Assembly (NCBI GenBank): GCA_009663005.1
Contig: CM018889.1
Coordinates: 2,244,882-2,267,381 of the forward strand
Length of the DNA: 22,500 nt
Source of the DNA: Actinidia chinensis
Taxonomy: Eukaryota; Streptophyta; Magnoliopsida; Ericales; Actinidiaceae
Direction of reading: 5' to 3'
This document shows, piece by piece, positions 1 through 8,583 of the stretch. Position 1 is the first letter of the stretch; each line of letters starts with the position of its first letter. The position numbers and the translations under genes were made by a program. The notes beneath the pieces were generated by a model. It made no database searches. It saw only the letters and a program-made list of their open reading frames with translations, and had not been told where the DNA came from.

Positions 1-160
1 AATAATAGTATAATTTTTTTTCCAGTGGGTCAAATTAGTGTATTTTTTTCTATTGTGGTGAAAGCGTAATTTTTTTGTACACTAAAAATGTAAAAACAAA
101 ATAAAAAAATCAGTGAGTCAATTGACCCCACTTGCTCCTCTTTGGCTCCGCCCATGTCTC
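1..160. other. AT-rich tract with possible end of an unidentified plant repeat
   Basis: This is an AT-rich stretch with several T and A homopolymers. It ends in a short motif (GTCAATTGACCCCACTTG at about 117-134, then TTGGCTCCGCCC at about 142-153) of a kind that I recall recurring near transposon ends in plant genomes. No coding signal is seen on either strand. The family cannot be named from this fragment, and the left end lies outside the window. Confidence 0.25.
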
Positions 161-437
161 TAGGCAATGGCAGAAGAACATGCTGTGAATTTCAAATGTA
201 AGACCTTTGCACTATATTACTATTCCCTACTTCATCACTATAAATTACAATATCTCACCTAAGTTATGGAGAAATTGGTACCATCAACAGCTCCATGAAA
301 GGAGAAATACAAGTAAACTCATGACTCTACAGTAGTGCAAAATACCTTCGATGAGCTGCAAGCCATCTTACAATCCAAACCATTATTGATCAAAATACAT
401 GTTCAGGTGGAAGTGTGGTGTTTTTTCTTACTCTCTA
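161..437. other. No recognisable gene
   Basis: Nothing convincing is encoded here. On the minus strand this region lies just downstream of the ABCB fragment. The continuation expected in the family (rest of the linker, then the second membrane domain) does not appear in any frame I read, so the host-gene fragment is cut on this side as well or runs into an intron. Confidence 0.5.
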
Positions 438-713
438 GCTTAATGTTGCTGAGTTGGCGGAACTGGCCCGACTCATTATTGATAGTCTTCGACTACAAGC
501 GTTGTTCAAATCCATTTTCAAGACTCCACTGCTTGATGATATTGAAGGATTTATTGGTATATCTTCTCTGGCCTTTTCAGTTTGTTGGAGTCGTACTAGG
601 GATGAGTAAAGGCCGTTCTCGTCCTGGATTAGGTCGTCGTGGGAGCCGGTCTCCATGACTTGGCCATTGTGGACGACGGAGATGAGGTCGGCGTTGTCGA
701 TGGTGGAGGGGCG
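438..713 (-). pseudogene. Fragment of an ABCB (P-glycoprotein/MDR-like) transporter, interrupted by an LTR
   Basis: ABCB proteins are plasma-membrane ATP-driven exporters built as membrane domain, nucleotide-binding domain, linker, then the same again. Read from 713 downward, the frame gives the region just after the H-loop of the first nucleotide-binding domain (a degraded RLSTI read as RPSTI, then NADLISVV), followed by GQVMETGSHDDLIQ and GLYSSLVRLQQTEK, which are hallmarks of the ABCB15-like plant subgroup. A serine-rich linker containing SRRLSIMSR follows. The frame closes at a TAG at 435-437, earlier than an intact linker would. The upstream side ends at 713, where the H-loop histidine should be, because LTR sequence starts at 714. 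Only about 92 codons of a protein that is usually around 1,250 residues remain. Assignment to the ABCB family is firm; the exact paralogue is not. Confidence 0.85.
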
Positions 714-1901
714 TGTTGGGAAATTTTAGTTTTTTTTTGTTTAAACAGAAAGTTTGAATCATAAATAGAGGAAGAAGAAGAACAGAATTAGAAATACTGA
801 TAATTAAACAAGCAACTAAGGATGCAAGAATTTAATTTGGCTGAGGCCTGAATTAAAAATTCAGGGTCCTTAAGTCGTTACAACCGCACTTGGTACTTAC
901 GGAATATGTTTTACGGCTCTCAGGATACAACAGCAACGATCTTCGGTAGTAGTACTCCAAAATCAGGAAGATCACGTCGAACCTTCAAGGTGTTTCTCTC
1001 TTTCAAATGGAAAAACTAGGCAAATGATGGATACTCTAGGCACTCTCGAATGCTTGCTCTTATGGATTCGAAGGGAATGAGAATGCTGGGATGGTGGAGG
1101 TATTTATAGGAAAGCCAACGCACCTTTCTAGAAGAATCACATCTCTTTGGAAAGGCACCCATTCGGCCCAAATAGCACCTATTCGGCCTGGAACAGCTCT
1201 GCACAGGGACCTTTCTGCACAAATGAAAGGTTGCACCTGTTCGCAATTAAAGGAAAATAAATCGGAAAAATCGTAATACAGCTTCGTTTTAAATTCGAAA
1301 ACAGTGGATGTTCGAAAAAGAAGTATTTCGGGAGCAAATATAATTTATTAATTTAGAAAATAAAAATAATTGAATAAAATTTTCTCCAAAAAAGTAATAT
1401 TAACTAAGCCCAAAGCCCGCCCAAAGCCCAGCCCAAAGCCCGGCCCGCCCGCACGGAACACGGCACCCCGACTGAAACCGGGTCGGGTCGGGTCGGGACG
1501 GCGGGCGCGCTGCGGCGCAGCCGCCCACATGGGTCAAATCCATAAAGCCATAGGCTAATGGATCAAGCCCACTTATACATAACTCATTCCCTTAAAAACT
1601 TGTGGTGCCCCAAGGCCCAATTTAAAGAGTCTATAATTGGGATTTAATTTCTACCAACTTTTCCTTTCTTTTTCCAATGTGCGGACAAACCGTGTCTATC
1701 CACATTTTTCTTGCATTAAGCTTATTTGAGAAACAATTTCTCATTCAAATTAAACTGGTTTTTAACAAATTCATACACTAAATTTATTACTCTTTAGGAG
1801 AACATGGAATCTATCATTTCTTCATTAATTTATGTAGAAACTTAATTAAATATGGCCTAAAGTGTGTTCACCAATACATATAAAAATCCAAACTTCTAAC
1901 A
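714..1901 (-). repeat. 3' LTR of copia-1 (about 1,188 bp)
   Basis: The boundaries are inferred from three things. The plus strand begins TGTTGGGAA exactly where the ABCB match ends. It finishes TTCTAACA next to a polypurine tract (on the minus strand GTGGGGGAT followed by TGTTAGAA). The two ends form the short imperfect inverted repeat expected of LTRs, TG...CA. The interior holds a GC-rich block and no protein. No second copy is visible in the window, so the boundaries could not be confirmed by comparing LTRs. The 5 bp before it (709-713, GGGCG) would be one target-site duplication, but its partner is absent. Confidence 0.7.
1405..1530. repeat. GC-rich short-repeat block inside the copia-1 LTR
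   Basis: An island of strong GC bias in AT-rich surroundings. It starts with repeated AAAGCCC/GCCC units (about 1,408-1,450), followed by three GGGTC units (about 1,480-1,497) and a CG-rich stretch. It lies in the middle of the LTR. Blocks like this in LTRs can be promoter-proximal or prone to G-quadruplex formation, but that role is inference. It contains several CpG sites, which is notable because methylated plant LTRs usually lose CpG. Confidence 0.6.
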
Positions 1902-1910
1902 ATCCCCCAC
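1902..1910 (-). other. Polypurine tract of copia-1
   Basis: On the minus strand this reads GTGGGGGAT, immediately followed by the LTR start TGTTAGAA. This is the usual copia arrangement, where the purine run primes plus-strand DNA synthesis. It fixes the orientation of the element and the inner edge of the 3' LTR. Confidence 0.75.
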
Positions 1911-2495
1911 ATAAATGGAAATTGCTCGAGTAATGAAATGTATTCTCTTTAAGAGAGAGAGAAATGAGAGAAGTACCGCCATTAGAAGAGTTAGCTTTCG
2001 GCCTTTGCACCTTCCTTAGTGGACATACATCGGATTTACCGCCAAACAGTGGAAATGACGCCCTTGAAAGTCAGCTGTAAGGTAAACCAGAACAACAATA
2101 TGCACACGATAATCCTCCGAACACTTTTGATTCTCATGGTTGTGTTCATTTGCCCTGAACACCACCTGATTTTCATGAGTGCTCTAAAGAATTCAGCCCA
2201 AATTCTCATAGGAACGGTCCCAATCCACACTCACATAGGGGACTCTTGTTACGAGTACTCTGCAATACCCAACTGAAATTTTTAAGATACAAGCTGTCAT
2301 TAAAAGTTATACTTAGCCTAAATGCCTCATACAAACAAGCACGTTGTTACTTCTAGGAAAGGTAGGTCAAAAAAGGTTTACCTTTTCTACCACATGGCTT
2401 ATACCACTGAGTACACCATGGTTTAGTTGTCCCTTTTGAACTAGAATCTTGGGATCTCCAGTCAACTAAGGTTGGTTTTAACTATGCACTCTTTG
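1911..2495 (-). other. Untranslated segment between pol and the polypurine tract of copia-1
   Basis: About 585 bp lies between the end of the RNase H remnant and the polypurine tract. I read no protein in it on either strand. In some copia lineages such a 3' untranslated stretch or an env-like frame sits here, but there is no sign of a membrane or coiled-coil protein. A simple purine-rich AG repeat occurs at about 1,952-1,972. Confidence 0.5.
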
Positions 2496-2870
2496 CTAGA
2501 GGGCTTTAATCCATTCCCCTTGAAAATTTATAAACTTGCTTCTAGCATAAACCTTTGTAAGCGGATCCGCAATGTTATCTTTAGATTTACATAAATCTAT
2601 AGAAATAACACCATTAGAGAGAAGTTGTTTAATGCGTATTGTGTTACGACGAAGATGTCTAGACTTACCATTATACAATTACTTTGTGCCCTGCAATTTG
2701 CTGATTGACTATCACAATGAATACACACAGCAGGGCACATGTTTGTGACCAATTTGGAATATCCTCCTAAATTGTCTAATTCCCAGTCAGCCTCTTCTCC
2801 GCTTTGTCCCCGAAAGCAATAACGCTGCTTTCTATAGTAGATCTGGCAATGCATTTTGTTTGTAGAGGAT
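2496..2870 (-). pseudogene. copia-1 RNase H remnant
   Basis: This is the C-terminal part of a copia RNase H, which degrades the RNA strand during reverse transcription. In one frame it reads PAVCIHCDSQSA, the catalytic Asp region of family members with CDSQAA. In a second frame it reads YNGKSRHLRRNTIR and then SKDNIADPLTK, a highly conserved copia C-terminal signature. The two pieces lie in different frames, so at least one indel separates them. The closing residues and the stop at 2,496 match the normal end of the copia polyprotein. No complete frame remains. Confidence 0.85.
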
Positions 2871-3934
2871 TTCCAAGATACTACAACGAAAGCACCTCAT
2901 AGTGAGCCATACAACTTGTGGATTTGAGTCTTGTATAGTCTGAGTCCAATTTTGCATCACAATTCCCTCAGGTCTGCAGTATCCATAATAAATAATCCAG
3001 TTTTGTGTAATATCGAAGATACCTTAAACTCGAATTATGGCCTTCCAATACTTATCTCCAGATTACTAGTAAATTCTACTCAATTTTACTAACCGCATAA
3101 GGCAATATCAGTCTTGGACAATTCAATAAGTACATAGACTGCCTATAATCCTTGAGTATAATAATGGATCCTGTTTATTCTCCAGTATTCTTTGTTAGAT
3201 ATAAAGTTACATCTATCGGAGATTTGCTTTTTTCATTCCCCATCCTTGTCAAATTCTCTAAAATTTTATTCACGTAGTGATTGTGACAAGTTACCCTTCA
3301 GGTTTCTTTCAATGTTAATTCCCAGAATTACATCTACAATACCAAATCTTCATGTCAACTTTGACTTAAAAGATTTTTAGTAGATAGATCAGTAATTATT
3401 AACTTCCGATATTAACATATCAGCTACATCCAACAAATAATACAATCCTTTTCAGTATTTTTGACATACACGCATTGTTAGATCATTGATTTTGAAAATC
3501 ATTTGAAATCATAGCTTGTCAACTTTTTTCGTGCATTATTTGGTCTTGTTTTAATGGCTACAGAATTTTACATTTTACAACCCCTTGGTTTCCCATTTCT
3601 AGGAGCTGAAACTCGCCGGTGCCCTGTACAACTCGTCTTTTCCAATTCCCAGTTAGGAAGGCTGTCTTACATCCATTTTATGAATTTCCCATTTTTTCTA
3701 GCACAAAATGCTATAACATTCTCATGGATGTATTCTTGTAACAAGAGAGTAAGTATCGAAATAATCGATTCCCTCTTTTGTCTATAGCCTTTGTACGCTA
3801 CAAGTCTCGCCTTATACTTTCTATAGACCCTCAGCTTTTAACTTCCTTTTAAAAATCCACTATACAAGTGGTTTAGCTTCCAGGAAGAAGACCACCGAAT
3901 TCCCCAAGTGTGATTTTGGAGAATTGGTTCTATT
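2871..3934 (-). pseudogene. copia-1 reverse transcriptase remnant
   Basis: The fragments are out of frame with one another but in the right order. Going down the minus strand: an ILQNHTW segment near 3,920-3,900; KYKARLV near 3,800; the segment where FDTYSPVTRI is usual, badly degraded; then the catalytic region near 3,415-3,440, where the usual YVDDM is read as LDVADM; and IVDVILGINIERNLKG near 3,290-3,340. This enzyme would copy the element's RNA to cDNA in virus-like particles. The altered active-site motif and repeated frameshifts mean it cannot work. The family assignment rests on several short matches in order. Confidence 0.75.
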
Positions 3935-4195
3935 TCAACTATTTATCCACCGCTTCTTTCTTTCCATTGAGGTGTATCTGACAAGACATCGCTTCTTGAA
4001 AGCTTTGGCGGCTACTTTCCATAAGACAGTTATGAAATCTTGGACCAAAAACTTAGTAATTTTGTTTTCTTTTACGTTGTCTATTATTTCCTCTTCGTGA
4101 TGTGTTTTGTTCTCTATCTCCTTATGAGATCTTTTTGATGAATTCATCTCGTACTTCTTTGTAAGGGAATACATTCTTCTCAAAGAAATATGCAT
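3935..4195 (-). pseudogene. copia-1 integrase-to-reverse-transcriptase linker
   Basis: An 86-codon open stretch with the character of the variable, charged spacer between integrase and reverse transcriptase in plant copia proteins. It starts with a degraded version of the FFEHVFP segment (read as ISLRRMYSL), followed by a lysine- and glutamate-rich stretch and then QDFITVL, which corresponds to the GPDFITYLL motif that precedes reverse transcriptase. It is open only because this spacer tolerates change. It is not a separate gene. Confidence 0.7.
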
Positions 4196-5235
4196 TTCTT
4201 GACGCTATGAGAGTATTCGCATGTATATATCTATAATTCAAAGTTTTGTACTAAAAATCTATATGCACTCTATTTTGCCTATCCACTAAATACACAATCC
4301 ACCATTTTTAGATCCATCCTAACTGTCTTGGGAGCAGGTACAATACCCTTAGCAGACAACCCCCACCCGTTGAAGTATTTGAAGGAAGGCTCCGTCCTTT
4401 CCCTAACTCCTAGGGAGTCTTATCCAATTTCTTTGGTTACTATTTACGATATGATTAGCGGTTAAACCGCCTTCCCCCACAGGTTCTGTGGAAGTCCGAA
4501 GTTATATCATAAATTATTCAATCATTTCTTTTAAAGTTCTATTTTTCCTTTCCGGCAGTCCATTAGATTGGAGGAAATATGGTGCAGTTGTTTGGTGTAT
4601 GATACCATTTTCTTCTTTTTTCCTTTTCTCACAATAATTTTTTTAAATGTGCTCATTTCACCACCTCATCACTCTTAAATTTATCTTTTTACCTTAATTG
4701 ATTTTTTCACTTGCTTTTGAAAACTTTAAATTTTTTAATAGCTTCACTTTACTTCTCATTAAGTAAAGAGTAACAGTCTTATAATCATAAATAAAGTAGA
4801 AAGATCTTTTACCGCCTCTTGGTTGTACTATTTTAAATCACCGACATCTGTGTGGATTAACTCCAAAGGTTCTGTCGACTTTTCTATAGAAGGAACAAAA
4901 AGTTTTTACGTAATTTCGCTTCTATACATATCTAGCAATTTATCAGTATTTTCAAATTTAATTTTGGGGGGCAACTAATTTAATTGGAACAATTTTCGCA
5001 ATGATTTCATATTACATGTCAATCTATTTGCATACATTCAACTCAACAAATGTAAAACCGAAGAATCGGAATTTTTATTCATATCATTGGTAGTCGGTAC
5101 AATGGGTGAGTACATGTCAATTTAACAATCATCAGAAAGGGGGGGTGGGGGAAGGTATCCCTTTTCGATGTACACTCCGTTCTTAATGAGGAACAAAACT
5201 TGTCAGACTCCAAATCAAGTTTTGAAGCTTTTTGC
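4196..5235 (-). pseudogene. copia-1 integrase remnant
   Basis: Copia integrase inserts the cDNA into the genome. Several conserved pieces can be read on the minus strand: STEPLELIHTDVGDLK at 4,831-4,878, which carries the first catalytic Asp; GIIHQTTAPY with PERKNRTLKEM at about 4,520-4,605, which carries the region of the catalytic Glu; and the C-terminal segment with VPAPKTVRMDLKMVDCVF near 4,290-4,350. The order and spacing are right for a copia integrase core and C-terminus. Stops and frame changes lie between the pieces. The zinc-binding N-terminal HHCC region is not clear. Confidence 0.8.
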
Positions 5236-5650
5236 TCAACAAATACCCAGAGAACCAATTCTTTCTAATATCAGTACATAGAGTACATTGTTGAGATTCA
5301 GTTCGTGCCAGAGGTCAGCGTCAGCATAATCTTTTCCATGTCCGCACTTTGGAATAGCAGAATTTCCAATAAAGAGTTGTTCTCCATTAACATTTTTTTC
5401 ATGATAATGTGACATGTTTTCTCTCTCGGTAACATACATGCGTGTTGCTCCAGTATCTACCCCAATGTTTGGATTAACGTCCACAAGATTTACCTCAGAA
5501 ATACCGCACTAGTTCCATTTCTAAATATCTCTAAAAGTTGCTGCTCTCCAATTCAGTCATATTGCCTTGTGCAAACTGCCTCGTCTTGTTGTTGCCTGGG
5601 ATACCTTGCGTAGCCCCCCGCACGCCTACATCCTCTTGGCTCGAATCGTG
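5236..5650 (-). pseudogene. copia-1 protease and gag tail remnant
   Basis: The stretch 5,236-5,484 encodes a copia aspartic protease. It holds the catalytic DTGA motif (5,446-5,457), then GEQLFIGNSA and LNNVLYV, both typical of this domain, which would cut the polyprotein in the virus-like particle. Just upstream (5,500-5,590) a frame with NMTELES followed by SEVNLVD matches the usual gag-protease junction. Further upstream the gag zinc knuckle expected here is not found, so the element probably breaks near 5,650. Confidence 0.8.
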
Positions 5651-6277
5651 AAATACAATAGGACATATGCTCAATAGGACGAAGAAATCTACTCTTTCCT
5701 CTCACTTTTTCTTATCAACCGCATTAAAATAGATTATAGGGGCGCAGAATCTCATAATTTATTAACAATCAATGTGCAAAGAAAAATTACGTCGTCATTT
5801 CACTGTGTCAAGTTTGTGATCTGTCTCGTCAACCTTATGTTTTTTGAATAGAGGTGTCACTTCCCAAAAATGTTAATTTAGTAATACGAGGGTTATAATT
5901 TTGATTTGAACATTGATCTTTTGTTTTTGAAAAAATAATAAAAAGAGAAAAATGGTGAATCATTTTCCCATAAATGCAGTAAATCTTACTTGGGTTTTGA
6001 GCGAGTTATGGAAGGCAGTTGGTTAGTCGATCAAAAGCGTAGTCTAAGACTCAAGTGCTGTCCATCTCCCCAAAAAATATTCAAAGTTGAAACTTCAAAA
6101 GTTTATGAAACAAAGTTTTGAAACACTTCAAGATCTCGGTATTTATATATTCTCATTGCTATTCTTGTGTACGAAGACTGGTTGACAATTGATGAAAAAA
6201 AAATGAATGTGATTCATATGGCCATGAGATACATTCATTTTAGTGATTCTATTATCCCAATGTCACTTATGTGTCAC
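5651..6277. other. Unassigned spacer between the two copia elements
   Basis: AT-rich sequence with no protein I recognise on either strand. It lies between the truncated 5' end of copia-1 and the first copy of the 700-bp repeat. It may hold decayed copia-1 gag, but I could not find the UBN2-type gag core or a zinc knuckle. An imperfect short tandem repeat (TGTCACTTATG then TGTCACTTAGG, 6,261-6,282) sits right at the start of the 700-bp repeat. Confidence 0.5.
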
Positions 6278-6969
6278 TTAGGTGTGAATGGTTATGGCTT
6301 TACAAAGGAACCTTCGTAAGCACATTAAGGAAGAAAGTTTACTGTCTTTTTTAAGAGAAGAAGCTATACCAGTATTTATAGATAAGTTCACATAGTGTAT
6401 TCGATCCCAAAGAACCTATAATTTTATGAAAATATATTGTCGTATCATTTTATGTGAAAATTGTCTTTTGAGAGTACATATCAAATATCTTGAAAGTAAG
6501 TATTCTGATTATTAGACCCTGTTTGAATCAACCTTTTTTACTGCATTTTTATCTTTTAAAATTATTTTTTGATTAACTTTTCCGTCTATAATATTACCAA
6601 TCTTTATGCTTCTTTTTATAACCAATGATAAAAATTAGCCGATAATAATTCATAGTTTAAAAACAAATAGAAAATTTCTCCAATGATGCTTTTTTTGGCA
6701 CCCTAAGGGTCATCCGATCCTTTACTAAGTCAATTGTTAAAAAGGCCAAACAATAAGCTTTTTATCAAGAGATATTTTTAACCCAAATTTATGTTTCAAT
6801 CTAAAAAATGGTTAGATGGGATTTTTTGAAATATTCTGAAAATAACTAAAAGATTTGATGGAAAAAAAGTAGAATTTGAGTATATCACATCAACTTTTAA
6901 TTAAAATATTTAACTCAATTTTGATAGAACAAATTGTAAAGATTTGGAGAGGGCCTAATCAATGGCTAA
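6278..6969. repeat. 700-bp direct repeat, left copy (unit D)
   Basis: This sequence recurs at 11,845-12,573 in the same orientation. Landmarks shared in order are CCTTCGTAAGCACATTAAGG, GCTATACCAGTA, GATAAGTTCACA, TTAGACCCTGTTTGAATCAA, AACCGATAATAATTCATAG (one base differs), CCGATCCTTTACTAA and GATGGGATTTTT. The copies differ by substitutions and many one-base indels, largely in T and A runs. It encodes no protein I recognise. Its right end runs straight into the copia-2 5' LTR, which lacks its first bases. Confidence 0.85.
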
Positions 6970-7178
6970 GGATTTTACGTGATCCCTATAATAAGGAATA
7001 TTTTTACAGTCCTTTATTTAGTTGGCATGTAAAACAGAATATAGTGCTGGTCAATAGGATTACAGTGGTTCTTCCTTTATGCTAAATGATTTTTATTTCC
7101 ATAAGTTAGCTGTTGTTACATGTATCTATTAGGGTTATGTATATTTTAATTGGAAATACCAAAAGCAGTTTTCTCACA
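6970..7178 (+). repeat. 5' LTR of copia-2, lacking its first bases
   Basis: It aligns with 11,629-11,838: GATTTTAC, TATAATAAGGAAT, AGTGCT, TTTATTTCCATAAGTTAG and AGT(A/T)TTCTCACA recur in order, with small indels. The copy begins at a point corresponding to about base 24 of the 3' LTR, so the TGTTTAGAAATCC start is missing. In its place is the end of repeat unit D. The right end is taken as the CA at 7,178, though the following bases (GCTTTC) resemble those after the 3' LTR (GCGTTC), so the true edge could be up to 7 bp later. Confidence 0.8.
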
Positions 7179-7185
7179 GCTTTCT

Positions 7186-7198
7186 GGTAATCAGAGCT
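7186..7198 (+). other. Primer-binding site of copia-2 (initiator tRNA-Met type)
   Basis: The sequence TGGTAATCAGAGC differs by one inserted A from TGGTATCAGAGC, the complement of the 3' end of plant initiator methionine tRNA that primes minus-strand synthesis in most plant copia elements. Its place a few bases after the LTR end confirms orientation. Confidence 0.85.
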
Positions 7199-7222
7199 GG
7201 TTTTCGTCTTACCAAGCAAACT

Positions 7223-8280
7223 ATGGGGACACTCATCAACAGTCGAGAGTCCGCACCTCAAACTCAAATGGAGTCGAACCACTCCATCATCATTCGAATG
7301 GATAGATGGCCCTTCTATCCCAACCTCGGCATAACAAACTCAACGTGAAGACTTCCGTAATGGGCCCAGTCCGTGAAAAACTTGCAGTCGACGGCAGAGT
7401 AAAGCTCGTACGCGACTTAAAGAAGCCTGATCGACGTATGCGATGGCACTCCAGCGATGGAGATCATAGAATTCGTTTGAGTACTTCATGGCTTATCACC
7501 TCCATGAAGCCAACTATTGGGAAGCATATTTTTTCTGTCCACCCAAAGAATTGTTGGATGTAGTCCGAGAAACCTACTTGACGAGGAGAATGCCTCCCAA
7601 GTCTCGAAATTAAAGACCGCCTATGGCAGATGAAACAAGGCGAGAGGGAGGTGACAGACTATTACATGGAGAGCTAGCACTGTGGCAAAGAAACGGGTTT
7701 AAGCGCGAAGAAGAATGGCGATGTGCGTTGAGAACATCACATTGGTTTTATTCAAGAGAGGCAGGAAAAGGAAAGAGTTTTTGAGTTCCTTGAAGGCCTA
7801 ATCGAGATTTAGATGAGACGAGGAAGAATTCTCAGTTGCCGACCTCTACCATCCACAGAGAAGTGTTTGCTGAAGTAAGGCGTGAAGAGGCAAGGCGCAA
7901 AGTCATGTTGAAGAAAGTGACAACCAGGTACTAGAGGGGGGGGCTTTGCCGGTATCCCGAGGGACCTACAGTGGGCCAAATATAGGCAACAAAAGGGACG
8001 CCCCTGGTGTGGAACATGTCGAAAACCTGGCATTCAAAGGATATTTATTGGGAGGTTCATGGAAGCCAGCTGATTGGAAAACCCAGACAGAGCACCAAAA
8101 CCAGAGCTATCCAAGCCTATTCTGAGCATCAACCGAGAAGCAAACAAGTAGAGAACAATCATCTTGATAGTGGCAGCCAGCAGCCCTCAGCCACGACCAA
8201 CTAAAGAAAATCATGGAGAATTAACTGCTCTCCACGCCTTTGGCCAACCACCAAAAAATACTCCATCTGTAATGTAACAT
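7223..8280 (+). pseudogene. copia-2 gag remnant
   Basis: Gag forms the virus-like particle. The likely start is ATG 7,223, giving 41 codons before a TGA at 7,346. Later pieces in shifting frames match the plant UBN2/retrotransposon gag family: WLITSMKPTIGKHIF (about 7,490-7,535), DRLWQMKQGEREVTDYY (about 7,615-7,665), ERVFEFLEGL (about 7,770-7,800) and EVFAEVRREEARRKVML (about 7,860-7,910). A zinc knuckle follows at 8,008-8,048: Cys at 8,008 and 8,017, then after a one-base loss His at 8,031, and Tyr (TAT) at 8,046 where the last Cys should be. A hydrophilic tail containing NNHLDSGSQQ follows. Stops and indels are frequent. Confidence 0.85.
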
Positions 8281-8583
8281 ACAAGAAGGTAACTTTCCAC
8301 AAGCCTTATACCCTTTGACCATAAACATTGCGATATAGATTCTGGAGCCCTCTGATCAATGACAGGGACTCTTATCACTTTTCTCATCATATAACCCCAT
8401 GTGTTGGTAATCTAAGAGTCAAAATTGCTGACGAATCTCTTGTTATTTTCCCTTGTTGCTGGTAAAGGGAGTATTCAAATTTCTGACACGATAACTTAGA
8501 ATCTGTCTTCATGTTCCAAAACTATCCTTCATCGTTTATTGTCAGCCAACTCATAAACACTCCAATTGCTCTGCTAAAGAGAT
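8281..8583 (+). pseudogene. copia-2 aspartic protease remnant
   Basis: The catalytic motif DSGA is at 8,338-8,349 and is followed shortly by an in-frame TGA. Further on, GNLRVKIADESL (about 8,407-8,442) and SIQISDTIT (about 8,471-8,497) match the flap region and the following strand in copia proteases, where the usual text is an IADG.S...GKGSI pattern. This domain would release the mature Gag, integrase and reverse transcriptase. At least one stop and several frame changes lie within it. Confidence 0.8.

Larger units (their letters stand above)
714..5650 (-). mobile_element. copia-1: 5'-truncated Ty1/copia LTR retrotransposon
   Basis: Read on the minus strand, this element shows the copia domain order: protease (about 5.3-5.5 kb), integrase (4.2-5.2 kb), reverse transcriptase (3.0-4.2 kb), RNase H (2.5-2.9 kb), polypurine tract (about 1,902-1,910) and 3' LTR (714-1,901). 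Integrase before reverse transcriptase is diagnostic of Ty1/copia as opposed to Ty3/gypsy. Only the last part of gag, next to protease, can be read. No zinc knuckle, primer-binding site or second LTR is found, so the element is truncated at its 5' end, near 5,650 by my reading. It has many frameshifts and is not autonomous. It sits inside an ABCB gene fragment. Confidence 0.85.

Noticed and set aside
1..160. Named transposon family for the left-edge sequence
   Set aside because: The TTGGCTCCGCCC motif feels familiar from plant repeats, but without the other end I cannot assign a family.
335..658. 107-codon plus-strand open stretch over the ABCB fragment
   Set aside because: It is antisense to the clear ABCB frame and has no recognisable family. 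The minus-strand reading explains the sequence.
2019..2276. 85-codon plus-strand open stretch near the copia-1 LTR
   Set aside because: It lies in the untranslated part between pol and the polypurine tract of a minus-strand element and resembles no protein.
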